A program made the translations under genes and the position numbers. This document shows, piece after piece, positions 6,748-14,017 of a DNA stretch of 20,828 bases. Where the stretch lies: assembly GCA_025361105.1 (NCBI GenBank), contig JANYAW010000065.1, forward strand, positions 1-20,828, in the 5' to 3' direction. Positions within the stretch are counted from its first letter, which is position 1, and each line of letters begins with the position of its first letter. Below the pieces are notes generated by a model. It had not been told where the DNA came from. It did not search any database and was given only the letters and a program-made list of their open reading frames with translations. The stretch comes from Rhodocyclaceae bacterium. Its GTDB lineage: Bacteria; Pseudomonadota; Gammaproteobacteria; Burkholderiales; Rhodocyclaceae.

Positions 6748-7995
6748 TCAATCACCATAAACCGGAAACTTGCCGCACAGCGCCGCAACGGCCACACGCA
6801 CCTCCGCCAACACAGCCTCATCTTTCGGTGCATCGAGCACATCCGCAATCAGATTGGCGATTTTTTCAGCTTCAATTTCAGTAAAGCCACGCGTGGTCAT
6901 TGCCGGTGTGCCGAGACGAATCCCGCTGGTAACGAACGGCTTTTGCGGATCGTTGGGAATTGAATTCTTGTTGACCGTGATATGTGCACTGCCAAGCACC
7001 GCTTCGGCTTCCTTGCCGGTGATATTTTTGCTTTGCAGGTCGACCAAAAAGACATGCGACTCGGTACGACCCGAAACGATGCGCAGGCCGCGTGATTTCA
7101 ACACTCTGGCCATCACTTGCGCATTGGCAATTACCTGCGCTTGATAGGCTTTGAAATCCGAGGTCATCGCCTCTTTGAGTGCCACCGCTTTGGCGGCAAT
7201 CACGTGCATCAGCGGACCGCCTTGCAGACCGGGGAAAATCGCTGAGTTAATGGCTTTTTCGTGTTCGGCTTTCATCAAAATCAAGCCGCCACGCGGGCCG
7301 CGCAAAGTCTTGTGCGTTGTCGTCGTCACCACATCAGCGTGCGGCACGGGATTGGGGTAATAGCCCGCCGCAATCAGGCCGGCGTAGTGGGCCATATCGA
7401 CCATGAAAATCGCACCGACATCTTTGGCGACTTTGGCGAAGCGCTCGAAATCAATGCGCAAGGAATACGCCGACGCACCGGCGATGATGAGTTTTGGCTT
7501 GTGTTCATGCGCGAGTTTTTCCATCGCGTCGTAGTCAATTTCTTCTTCTGCCGTCAGCCCGTACGGAATCACGTTGAACCATTTGCCGCTCATGTTCAGC
7601 GCCATGCCGTGAGTCAAATGGCCGCCTTCAGCGAGGCTCATGCCGAGCACCGTGTCGCCGGGTTTGAGGAAGGCGAGGAATACCGCTTGATTGGCTTGCG
7701 AGCCCGAGTTCGGCTGCACGTTGGCGCAATCCGCGCCGAATAATTTTTTGGCGCGATCGATGGCTAATGTCTCGACGACATCGACATATTCGCAACCGCC
7801 GTAATAGCGTTTGGCGGGATAGCCTTCGGCGTATTTATTGGTGAGCTGCGAACCTTGCGCCTCTAACACGGCATCGGAAACGTAGTTTTCCGAGGCAATC
7901 AATTCAATGTGATCTTCCTGACGACGATCTTCATTTTTGGTCGCGGCCCAGATTTCTGGATCAGTTTTGGCGAGGGTATTTTGCTTGGAAAACAT
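6748..7995 (-). CDS. glyA: Serine hydroxymethyltransferase
   Basis: The 415-residue protein has the full SHMT set: ELIASENY (31-38), KYAEGYPAKRYYGG (54-67), SGSQAN (97-102), H126, D200 and H203, and TTTTHKTLRGPRGG with the PLP lysine K229. These key positions carry the same numbers as in E. coli GlyA. The enzyme interconverts serine and glycine with tetrahydrofolate, feeding one-carbon units to purine, thymidylate and methionine synthesis in the cytoplasm. AGGA lies 6 bases before the ATG. A 92-base gap separates it from the upstream phosphatase gene, so it may have its own promoter; a TAAAAT -10-like element about 45 bases upstream of the start has no convincing -35 partner. I see no riboswitch in this gap. 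Confidence 0.97.
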   Translation of the reverse strand: MFSKQNTLAKTDPEIWAATKNEDRRQEDHIELIASENYVSDAVLEAQGSQLTNKYAEGYPAKRYYGGCEYVDVVETLAIDRAKKLFGADCANVQPNSGSQANQAVFLAFLKPGDTVLGMSLAEGGHLTHGMALNMSGKWFNVIPYGLTAEEEIDYDAMEKLAHEHKPKLIIAGASAYSLRIDFERFAKVAKDVGAIFMVDMAHYAGLIAAGYYPNPVPHADVVTTTTHKTLRGPRGGLILMKAEHEKAINSAIFPGLQGGPLMHVIAAKAVALKEAMTSDFKAYQAQVIANAQVMARVLKSRGLRIVSGRTESHVFLVDLQSKNITGKEAEAVLGSAHITVNKNSIPNDPQKPFVTSGIRLGTPAMTTRGFTEIEAEKIANLIADVLDAPKDEAVLAEVRVAVAALCGKFPVYGD

Positions 7996-8058
7996 GGTGG
8001 TTCCTAGGCTGGAAAATTAATCTGATCATTTTACTCGACGGTTTGCCACGTCTGGACG

Positions 8059-8074
8059 CCTCATATAAGGCGGA
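8059..8074. repeat. Small inverted repeat in the glyA upstream gap
   Basis: CGCCT and AGGCG flank CATATA, a 5-bp stem with a 6-base loop, 14 bases past the stop of the phosphatase gene. It could be a weak transcript end or an operator half-site pair. Support is only the symmetry. Confidence 0.25.
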
Positions 8075-8087
8075 CGAGGCCCCCAAA

Positions 8088-8768
8088 TTACTTGTCCAAT
8101 TCGTCCAAGGCGCCCGCCAAATGTGTGCAATCCGCCCAGCCCGCTATCGACCATAGCCCGTCGGCGTAATCGACCCAATTGATTGCTGCATTGGGAATCA
8201 GAAAATCGCGCCGCGCAGTCAAGCTCATGTCGCTGGCCATTCGATAAATCACATCCAAAACCCCGCCGTGCGTGACGACCAGCACGCGCTGGCTTTTGTG
8301 TTGCTCGGCGAGCTTATTCATCACTTCACTGGCGCGCATAGCAAAGGCTTGTAGCGACTCACCGCTACCGTAGGCAAAATCCAGATGACGTTCCAGATGC
8401 GCGGCGAAATCTGAGGGGAATTGTTGTTGCGCCTCGACGTATTTCAAGCCTTGAAATTTGCCGTAGTGACGCTCGCGGAGATTTGCAGTGGTTTCAATTT
8501 CGCCAGTTGGTGCTGGCAGTACGCCGTTAGATTCAATCGACAACTGCGCCGTCTCAACCGCCCGCAGCAAATCGCTACTAACAACCGCATCAAATTGCGT
8601 ACCCGCCAACGCCGCACCAAGCGCCCGCGCCTGCCAGCGGCCGGTTGCATTGAGTGGAATATCAAGCTGACCTTGGACGCGTTGTTCAGCGTTCCAAGCG
8701 GTTTCGCCGTGGCGAACGATACAAAAGCGAGTGATCATCGGCGATTTTTTGAACTGAACAGTCATCAT
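8088..8768 (-). CDS. Histidine phosphatase family protein (GpmB/CobC-like phosphoglycerate mutase branch)
   Basis: This 226-residue cytoplasmic protein has the branch-1 histidine phosphatase motifs: FCIVRHGETAWN with phospho-acceptor H20, LRERHYG with acid E99, and VVTHGGV with H167. Members act as mutases or, more often, as phosphatases of small phosphate esters; the substrate is not readable here. It is often annotated gpmB but is not the glycolytic mutase, whose tail is at the left edge of the window. The start may be 8768, 8765 or 8738 (MITRFCIVRHGE); none has a clear Shine-Dalgarno. Residues about 81-90 (NGVLPAPTGE) come from a dispersed repeat read in the opposite sense, making the loop between the AxETAQ helix and LRE about six residues longer than I expect. 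It is divergent from dctQ across 35 bases. Confidence 0.88.
   Translation of the reverse strand: MMTVQFKKSPMITRFCIVRHGETAWNAEQRVQGQLDIPLNATGRWQARALGAALAGTQFDAVVSSDLLRAVETAQLSIESNGVLPAPTGEIETTANLRERHYGKFQGLKYVEAQQQFPSDFAAHLERHLDFAYGSGESLQAFAMRASEVMNKLAEQHKSQRVLVVTHGGVLDVIYRMASDMSLTARRDFLIPNAAINWVDYADGLWSIAGWADCTHLAGALDELDK
8501..8530 (+). repeat. Dispersed repeat copy 4, inside the histidine phosphatase gene
   Basis: CGC, the core CAGTTGGTGCTGG, then CAGTACGCCGTTAG; three clustered changes from the 24-base consensus. Here the repeat is antisense to the gene. The minus-strand frame stays open and encodes NGVLPAPTGE rather than the SVGAGDT peptide seen in other copies. Confidence 0.8.
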
Positions 8769-8803
8769 GATAGCGGCCAGCCAAAGATGGATAAACTCTC
8801 CCG

Positions 8804-9328
8804 ATGAATTTTCTGATGAAACTTTCCCGCGTGATAGACGCGCTCAATCACCGCGTTGCCGCCAGCGTGATTTGGCTGGTGTTGATTGCGGTGTTAGTCA
8901 GTGCAGTGAACGCGCTAATCCGCAAAGTTTTCAACCTGAGTTCCAACGCATTTCTTGAGCTTCAATGGGTGTTGTTTTCTGGGATATTTTTGTTCGGTGC
9001 GGCGCAGGCTTTGCAGCTGAATCAACACGTGCGCATCGACATCCTTAGCAGCCGATTGTCGGCGCGCACGCGCGTAAAAATTGAACTTTTCGGTACGCTG
9101 TTTTTTCTGTTGCCGATGGCACTGCTCATCGTCTATTTGTCATGGCCGGTGTTCATCAGCGCATTTCAAAGCGGCGAAGTCTCGGCAAATGCTGGCGGTC
9201 TGGTAGTTTGGCCGGCGCGATTGATGATGCCGCTTGGATTTCTCTTATTGCTTTTGCAAGGCGTTTCTCAAGCCATCAAATGCCTAGCCTTTTTGCGTGG
9301 ACAAGGCGACGATCCATGCTTGCGCTGA
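8804..9328 (+). CDS. dctQ: TRAP transporter small permease (DctQ family)
   Basis: This 174-residue inner-membrane protein has four hydrophobic segments (about 22-40, 56-70, 96-118, 140-160). It shows DctQ hallmarks: LELQWVLFSGIFLFGAA, HVRIDI, and SGEVSANAGGLVVWPARLMMPLGF near the C-terminus. With the large permease and binding protein that follow, it forms a sodium-driven uptake system for organic acids. The start MNFLMKLSRVIDALNH is the natural one, though no strong Shine-Dalgarno is present. It is the first gene of the dctQ-dctM-dctP unit; the promoter should lie in the 35-base divergent gap or within the neighbouring phosphatase gene. Confidence 0.92.
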   Translation: MNFLMKLSRVIDALNHRVAASVIWLVLIAVLVSAVNALIRKVFNLSSNAFLELQWVLFSGIFLFGAAQALQLNQHVRIDILSSRLSARTRVKIELFGTLFFLLPMALLIVYLSWPVFISAFQSGEVSANAGGLVVWPARLMMPLGFLLLLLQGVSQAIKCLAFLRGQGDDPCLR

Positions 9329-10794
9329 GTTCGCTAAGTTCGCTAAGTTCGATTTGCCTCGTGATGCAAGATTTTCTACGCGCCAATATCGCGCCAGTGA
9401 TGTTTGTCACGATGATAATTTTTTTGCTGCTGGGCTATCCCGTGGCGTTTTCCTTGGCCGCTTGTGGCATCGTTTTTGGCCTCGTCGGAATTTCCTTGGG
9501 GCTGCTGCAACCCGCACTTTTTCAAGCTTTGCCGGATCGGCTTTGGGGTGTGATGAGCAATGACACTTTGCTCGCAATTCCGTTTTTCACTTTCATGGGA
9601 CTGATTTTGGAGCGCTCGGGAATGGCCGAGGATTTGCTCGAGACCATCGGTCAATTGTTTGGCCCTATCCGTGGCGGATTGGCCTTCGCGGTGATTTTCG
9701 TCGGCGCAATGTTGGCCGCCACCACCGGCGTGGTTGCCGCATCGGTGATTGCGATGGGGCTGATTTCGCTGCCCATCATGTTGCGCTATGGCTACGACAA
9801 ACGCCTCGCCAGTGGTGTCATCGCCGCATCAGGCACGCTGGCGCAAATTATTCCGCCCTCACTGGTGCTCATCATCCTCGCCGATCAGCTTGGCCGCTCG
9901 GTTGGCGACATGTACAAAGCGGCGCTACTGCCCGGACTGCTGCTGACCGGCTTGTATGCCTTGTATGTGGTGGGGATTGCCATCGTCAAACCGCATTGGG
10001 TTCCGGCGTTGCCGTTAGAGGCGCGCCAACAAGGGACTGCATGGAAACAATTGATACGCCTATGCGTCGTTTTGTTGCCGCCACTAGGGCTGATTTTCTT
10101 AGTTCTGGGAACAATTTATTTAGGCATTGCCACGCCTACCGAAGGTGGCGCGATGGGCGCGACAGGTGCGCTGTTGATGGCATTGGCGCGCAAACGCATG
10201 AGTTTGACCTTGCTCAAACAAGCCATGGAAACCACCACTCGACTCACCGCTTTTGTAGTTTTCATTCTCATCGGCGCACGTATTTTTTCGCTGATTTTTT
10301 ACGGCGTTGATGGACACAAATGGGTAGAGGCTTTGCTAATCAACTTGCCGGGCGGACAAGTCGGGTTTCTGATCGTGGTCAATCTGCTGATATTTGTGTT
10401 GGCGTTCTTTCTCGATTTCTTTGAGTTGTCATTTATCGTGGTGCCGCTACTTGCACCCGTCGCCAGCGCGCTAGGTATCGATCTGATTTGGTTCGGCGTG
10501 CTGCTCGCGATCAATATGCAAACCTCGTTCATGCATCCGCCATTTGGTTTCGCACTTTTTTATCTGCGCTCAGTCGCGCCGCCCACAGTCACCAGCACGG
10601 ATATATATTGGGGCGCGGTTCCCTTCGTCATCATCCAAATCATCATGGTCGCGCTGGTGATAATCTTTCCGCAAATCGTCACCGTCGCGCGGGGCTCGGA
10701 TGGTGCAACGGATACGCCGAACATGAATATCATGGAAGTGACAGACCCGAGCGATAGTGCGGACAAGGCACTCGATCAGGTGTTCAAAAAATAG
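9316..10794 (+). CDS. dctM: TRAP transporter large permease (DctM family)
   Basis: This very hydrophobic protein (492 residues from ATG 9316, or 476 from ATG 9364) has about 12 membrane segments. DctM motifs include FLLLGYPVAFSLA, GVMSNDTLLAIPFFTFMG, TTGVVAASVIAMGLISLP, ASGTLAQIIPPSLVLIILAD and GIATPTEGGAMGA. It forms the transport channel with DctQ. Start 9316 overlaps dctQ by 13 bases and has AAGG nine bases upstream. Start 9364 (MQDFLRANIAPVMF) fits the usual family N-terminus better but has no ribosome site. Between the two starts a 9-base tandem repeat encodes LSSLSSLSS. A still longer frame back to 9142 overlaps dctQ out of frame and is not used. The hydrophilic C-terminal tail (last about 35 residues) looks disordered. 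Confidence 0.92.
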   Translation: MLALSSLSSLSSICLVMQDFLRANIAPVMFVTMIIFLLLGYPVAFSLAACGIVFGLVGISLGLLQPALFQALPDRLWGVMSNDTLLAIPFFTFMGLILERSGMAEDLLETIGQLFGPIRGGLAFAVIFVGAMLAATTGVVAASVIAMGLISLPIMLRYGYDKRLASGVIAASGTLAQIIPPSLVLIILADQLGRSVGDMYKAALLPGLLLTGLYALYVVGIAIVKPHWVPALPLEARQQGTAWKQLIRLCVVLLPPLGLIFLVLGTIYLGIATPTEGGAMGATGALLMALARKRMSLTLLKQAMETTTRLTAFVVFILIGARIFSLIFYGVDGHKWVEALLINLPGGQVGFLIVVNLLIFVLAFFLDFFELSFIVVPLLAPVASALGIDLIWFGVLLAINMQTSFMHPPFGFALFYLRSVAPPTVTSTDIYWGAVPFVIIQIIMVALVIIFPQIVTVARGSDGATDTPNMNIMEVTDPSDSADKALDQVFKK

Positions 10795-10811
10795 AAAATT
10801 AGGAGAACAAA

Positions 10812-11915
10812 ATGCAGCGACGAAAATTTATCAACACCGCCACCGCCGGAATTCTTGGTGCTGGTGCGGCGACCCTATCCGGCGGCGTCCTCGCCCAAAC
10901 ACCCGAATTCAAATGGCGCTTGGCATCGAGTTTTCCAAAAAGTTTGGATACTATTTTTGGTGGTGCCGAGTTAATCGCCAAGCGTGTCGCCGCAGCGACT
11001 GGCGGCAAATTTCAGATTCAGGTATTCGCTGCCAACGAAATTGTTCCGGGTGGTGCGGTGCTCGATGCGGTCAAAGATGGCACGGTGCAAATGGGGCATA
11101 CAGCGAGCTACTACTACGTCGGCAAAGATCCAACATTTGCCTTCGACACTGCCATGCCATTTGGATTGAACAGCCGCCAGCAAAATGCGTGGATGTACGA
11201 AGGCGGTGGCCTCGCACTGATGCGCGAACTTTTTAAGGAATACAACATCTACCAAATTCCGGCAGGAAATACCGGCGCGCAAATGGGCGGCTGGTATCGC
11301 AAGGAAATTAAAACCGTCGCCGATTTGAAAGGGCTGAAATTTCGCATCGGCGGCATCGGTGGACAAGTGCTGCAAAAGCTCGGTGTCGTGCCGCAGCAAA
11401 TTCCCGGCAGCGATGTTTATCCGGCACTGGAAAAAGGCACCATCGATGCCGCCGAATGGGTCGGCCCCTATGACGACGAAAAACTTGGCTTCAACAAGGT
11501 CGCCAAGTTTTATTACTACCCGGGTTGGTGGGAAGGCGGGCCGCAGTTATCGGTCTATATCAACCTTAATGAATGGGCAAAGTTGCCCAAAGAATACCAA
11601 GCGATTTTGGAATCTGCCTGCGCCGAAGCCAATGTCGATATGCAGGCCAAATACGACGCCAAAAACCCCGCCGCGTTGAAGCGCTTAGTCGCTAGCGGTA
11701 CGCAATTGCGTCCGTTCTCCAACGAAATTTTGGCCGCAAGTTACAAAGCCGCGCTCGAACTTTTTGAAGAAATCGCCGCCAAAAATCTACGCTTCGCCAA
11801 GGTCTACACGCCGTGGAAAAAATTCCGCGATGAGCAAATCGAATGGTTCAGCGTATGCGAATCGCGTTTCGATAGCTTTGTTGCGGCGACGGTGCGGGTG
11901 GGGCAGAAAAAATAA
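10812..11915 (+). CDS. dctP: TRAP transporter substrate-binding protein, TakP-like (2-oxoacid type), Tat-exported
   Basis: The 367-residue periplasmic protein begins MQRRKFINTATAGILGAG, a twin-arginine signal, with likely cleavage near VLAQ (about residue 29). AGGAGA at 10801-10806 lies 5 bases before the ATG. Mature-protein features are FRIGG with R178 (the carboxylate-binding arginine in this family), Q157, and DAAEWVGPYDDEKLGF with E215/W216. The last residues are placed like the sodium- and substrate-binding residues described for TakP, which binds pyruvate and other 2-oxoacids. The substrate is therefore probably a 2-oxoacid or a related monocarboxylate; this is inference. It is the third gene of the TRAP operon, 17 bases after dctM. 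The stop directly abuts the convergent stop of the next gene. Confidence 0.93.
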   Translation: MQRRKFINTATAGILGAGAATLSGGVLAQTPEFKWRLASSFPKSLDTIFGGAELIAKRVAAATGGKFQIQVFAANEIVPGGAVLDAVKDGTVQMGHTASYYYVGKDPTFAFDTAMPFGLNSRQQNAWMYEGGGLALMRELFKEYNIYQIPAGNTGAQMGGWYRKEIKTVADLKGLKFRIGGIGGQVLQKLGVVPQQIPGSDVYPALEKGTIDAAEWVGPYDDEKLGFNKVAKFYYYPGWWEGGPQLSVYINLNEWAKLPKEYQAILESACAEANVDMQAKYDAKNPAALKRLVASGTQLRPFSNEILAASYKAALELFEEIAAKNLRFAKVYTPWKKFRDEQIEWFSVCESRFDSFVAATVRVGQKK

Positions 11916-12560
11916 TTAACTTGATTCGACTAGCCCTAGCTGCTTGCCCTGTGCCGTGATACGGCGCGCTTGCAGCAAAAGCAAAATGCCTAACGTCGCC
12001 GCGCCCAGCGCAACCCACTCATTCAAGCGCATCGAGCCAGGGACGCTGCCGAGACTGAAAATTGCGCAACTACGCAAATTACTCGTATGCGTTTCCAACA
12101 CCGTTTGCTGCGATACCGATTCAAGCAAGAGTCCGCGAACCACCGCAAGCTTGAAATACATAGTCTGAATGAATACGATCAAGCCGGTGACCGATAGATA
12201 AATCATCAGTGCGCCAACATTGGTCGGGTAACGACCGAGCAGTGCCGCCGCAAACGGAAAGAAGCACACCAGCGACAGAAAACCCACAATGCAGGTTAGT
12301 AAGTAGCGATCTGTGGCGCGAATTTTCTCGGCCAAGCGATGATGCCATAGCCAAAAAGCCGCGAGGATACCGAAACTAAAAAAGTACGCCGCAATCACCG
12401 GCGCATGCTGCCCCAGCGCAGTCATCAACTCATCGACGGATCGTCGATCGGTCAAATCTGGCACTTTGAGTTCCAACACCAGAATGGTCATCGCGATAGC
12501 GAAAATACCATCGACCAAGGTCTCGATGCGGGCGCGGTGAAGGTGGTATGAGGTGCTCAT
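11916..12560 (-). CDS. TMEM175-family (DUF1211) membrane protein, probable potassium channel subunit
   Basis: This 214-residue protein has six predicted membrane segments. The first carries the family signature RIETLVDGIFAIAMTILVLEL (11-31), related to the FSDGVFAIA-T motif of TMEM175. The third carries AAFWLWHHRL (67-76), also typical. Bacterial members have one six-helix unit and assemble as tetramers that conduct potassium or other monovalent cations. AAGGA about 6 bases before ATG 12560 supports the start. It is a single-gene unit transcribed against the TRAP operon. Its TAA (11916-11918 on the complement) follows dctP's TAA with no bases between them, so any shared terminator would have to lie in coding sequence; none is visible. 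Confidence 0.87.
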   Translation of the reverse strand: MSTSYHLHRARIETLVDGIFAIAMTILVLELKVPDLTDRRSVDELMTALGQHAPVIAAYFFSFGILAAFWLWHHRLAEKIRATDRYLLTCIVGFLSLVCFFPFAAALLGRYPTNVGALMIYLSVTGLIVFIQTMYFKLAVVRGLLLESVSQQTVLETHTSNLRSCAIFSLGSVPGSMRLNEWVALGAATLGILLLLQARRITAQGKQLGLVESS

Positions 12561-12818
12561 GAAAATCCTTGTGTGCGTCGATTAGTCAAAAGTGTAGCCC
12601 AAGCTTTCGACGGTAGCCATCGCAAGTCCATGTGTAGCGAGAAGGAAATGTCGTCTTACGCTGCGCTAACCCTACCTACAAGTGCCACAACTGCACTCGT
12701 TTATCCGCGCCAATGGCAGTTTGCGGCACGCATTTGGCCTTTCGTCGGATTACGCTGGTCGCAGAAAACTTCCCCCAATAAAGTGCCTCCATCGCAACAC
12801 CACACGGAGTCAGCCATC
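12561..12818. other. Intergenic region between the TMEM175 gene and the 69-residue secreted protein gene
   Basis: This 258-base divergent region should hold the promoters for both flanking genes. An open frame runs through it (from 12573) in frame with the downstream gene, but its translation looks like random sequence. It contains a decayed copy of a GCGCAGCG-type dispersed repeat at 12650-12681 and a second fragment at 12742-12757. I could not place convincing -35/-10 boxes. Confidence 0.5.
12650..12681. repeat. Decayed repeat of the TTACGCTGCGCTAA type
   Basis: TTACGCTGCGCTAA (12656-12669) is the centre of an interspersed element I recall from many proteobacterial genomes, usually flanked by complementary CGGG...CCCG arms. 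Here the flanks (GTCGTC and CCCTACCTACAA) are only partly complementary, so the hairpin is decayed. A related fragment, CGTCGGATTACGCT, lies at 12743-12756. Confidence 0.4.
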
Positions 12819-13028
12819 ATGAAAACACTTTACAAAAACACCAACGTCATCGCAGTCGCCATCTTGTGCACGATGCTTTTGACGGCCGGAACGGCGGTTG
12901 CGGTCGGCCATGATCGCAATGAAACTCAGGTCGCAAATTGCACCGCAACGCAGCCGGAAACGATAGGGCGATTTGTGGTCACACCGACCAAAGTGACCTT
13001 CATTGCATCAGCAAAAGCTAACGGCTAG
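12819..13028 (+). CDS. Small secreted protein of unknown function (69 residues)
   Basis: From ATG 12819 the product starts MKTLYKNTNVIAVAILCTML and continues to LTAGTAVAVGHD, a clear signal peptide with a likely cut near AVA (about residue 30). The mature part is only about 40 residues: basic-acidic HDRNETQ, one cysteine (NCTATQ), then two short possible strands (GRFVVTPTKVTFIA). CGGAG at 12805-12809, nine bases before the ATG, decides the start over the longer frame from 12573. I do not recognise a family; lone small periplasmic proteins like this are often orphan or lineage-specific. The final codons (AANG-stop) lie in the inverted arm of a repeat hairpin (13019-13071), so the C-terminus may have been set by that repeat. 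Confidence 0.65.
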   Translation: MKTLYKNTNVIAVAILCTMLLTAGTAVAVGHDRNETQVANCTATQPETIGRFVVTPTKVTFIASAKANG

Positions 13029-13071
13029 TTTTACCGCCAGCACCTCAGTTGGTGCTGGTAACACGCCGTTA
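13019..13071. repeat. Inverted pair of the dispersed repeat forming a long hairpin
   Basis: The arms TAACGGC (13019-13025) and GCCGTTA (13065-13071) pair over 7 bp. Inside them TTACC (13031-13035) pairs with GGTAA (13057-13061), and AGCACC (13039-13044) pairs with GGTGCT (13051-13056) around a 6-base loop. The right half is dispersed repeat copy 5. The left half is a decayed copy in the opposite direction. It sits between convergent transcripts, and no U-tract follows the stem. Confidence 0.7.
13046..13071 (+). repeat. Dispersed repeat copy 5, between the 69-residue gene and livM
   Basis: CAGTTGGTGCTGG, then TAACACGCCGTTA; two mismatches over the 24-base core. It lies 10 bases beyond the end of livM, in the convergent gap, and forms the right arm of the 13019-13071 hairpin. 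Confidence 0.85.
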
Positions 13072-13081
13072 ATGTGTTGCT

Positions 13082-14017
13082 TTAGCGCCCTGTAATTCGC
13101 TGATAAAGCGCGCTCGCTTCGCCCACAATGCCGCGCCGAAATGCCAGTACGCAGACGACAAATATCCCGCCCATGATGACGGTGACCAGTGAGCCGACTT
13201 TGTCGGCCAGCTCACTTTGCAAGCTGATGATGACGCCTGCGCCGACTACCGGACCAAACGCTGTGCCCATACCGCCGAGCAGCGTCATTAACACCACTTC
13301 GCCTGAGGTATGCCAGTGTGCGTCGGTCAGCGTGGCAAACTTGAACACCAAGACCTTGGTTGCGCCGGCAAGGCCCGCGAGAGTCGCCGAGAGGACGAAG
13401 GCGACAAGTTTATATTTGGCGACATCGAAACCGAGCGAGACTACTCGCGCTTCGTTTTCGCGCACGGCTTTTAAGATTTGGCCAAATGGCGAATGTATCG
13501 TGCGGTGGATTAACCAAAACGCACCGACACAGATTGCCAGCACGAAGTAATACAAAGACTGATCGTCGGCGAGGTCGACCACGCCGAGCAAAGTGCCTCT
13601 CGGTATGCCTTGCAGGCCGTCTTCGCCACCGGTGAATGGGGCCTGAACAAACAAAAAATAAACCATTTGCGCAAGCGCCAATGTCACCATTGCGAAATAA
13701 ATCCCTTGTCGCCGTATCGCTAATGCGCCAATGACTAACCCCAAAACACTCGCACTCAATGTGCCTGCCAATAGTCCCAATTCGGTCGGCCAACCCCATT
13801 CTTTGAGCACATGACCAGTGACATAAGCGCCGGTGCCTAAAAACACCGCGTGGCCGAAAGACAACAATCCGGTATAGCCCAACAGCAAATTAAATGCGCA
13901 GGCGAACAGCGCAAAGCACATCACTTTCATCATCAACACAGGGTAGACAATAAACGGCGCGAAGAGCAACGCAACGAACAGGGTGAGGTACCCAAAATGG
14001 ATTTTTGGCATTTTCAT
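13082..14017 (-). CDS. livM: Branched-chain amino acid type ABC transporter permease LivM
   Basis: The 311-residue inner-membrane protein has about nine hydrophobic segments. LivM marks are LLLGYTGLLSFGHAVFLGTGAYVTGH (43-68), IHSPFGQILKAVRENEARVVSLG (the cytoplasmic coupling loop that contacts the ATPases) and MTLLGGMGTAFGPVVGAGV near the C-terminus. It pairs with LivH to form the channel. Its ATG overlaps the livH stop by four bases (ATGA), so the two are translationally coupled. It is the last gene of the livGFKHM unit; the transcript would run into the repeat hairpin at 13019-13071. The substrate may be branched-chain amino acids, amides or another small compound, because this family is broad. 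Confidence 0.93.
   Translation of the reverse strand: MKMPKIHFGYLTLFVALLFAPFIVYPVLMMKVMCFALFACAFNLLLGYTGLLSFGHAVFLGTGAYVTGHVLKEWGWPTELGLLAGTLSASVLGLVIGALAIRRQGIYFAMVTLALAQMVYFLFVQAPFTGGEDGLQGIPRGTLLGVVDLADDQSLYYFVLAICVGAFWLIHRTIHSPFGQILKAVRENEARVVSLGFDVAKYKLVAFVLSATLAGLAGATKVLVFKFATLTDAHWHTSGEVVLMTLLGGMGTAFGPVVGAGVIISLQSELADKVGSLVTVIMGGIFVVCVLAFRRGIVGEASALYQRITGR

Noticed and set aside
7996..8087. Glycine riboswitch or other leader upstream of glyA.
   Set aside because: The gap is only 92 bases and lacks recognisable tandem aptamer features; only a short inverted repeat is present.
9142..9315. Upstream extension of the DctM frame.
   Set aside because: It overlaps dctQ out of frame and does not resemble the DctM family.
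10852..10870. CTTGGTGCTGGTGCGGCG in dctP resembles the dispersed repeat core.
   Set aside because: It encodes the hydrophobic core of the Tat signal (ILGAGAA), lacks the CAG start and ATACGCCGT end, and is explained by normal coding.
12573..12818. N-terminal extension of the 69-residue secreted protein.
   Set aside because: The extension would bury the signal peptide in the middle, includes a decayed repeat, and the internal ATG has a good ribosome site.
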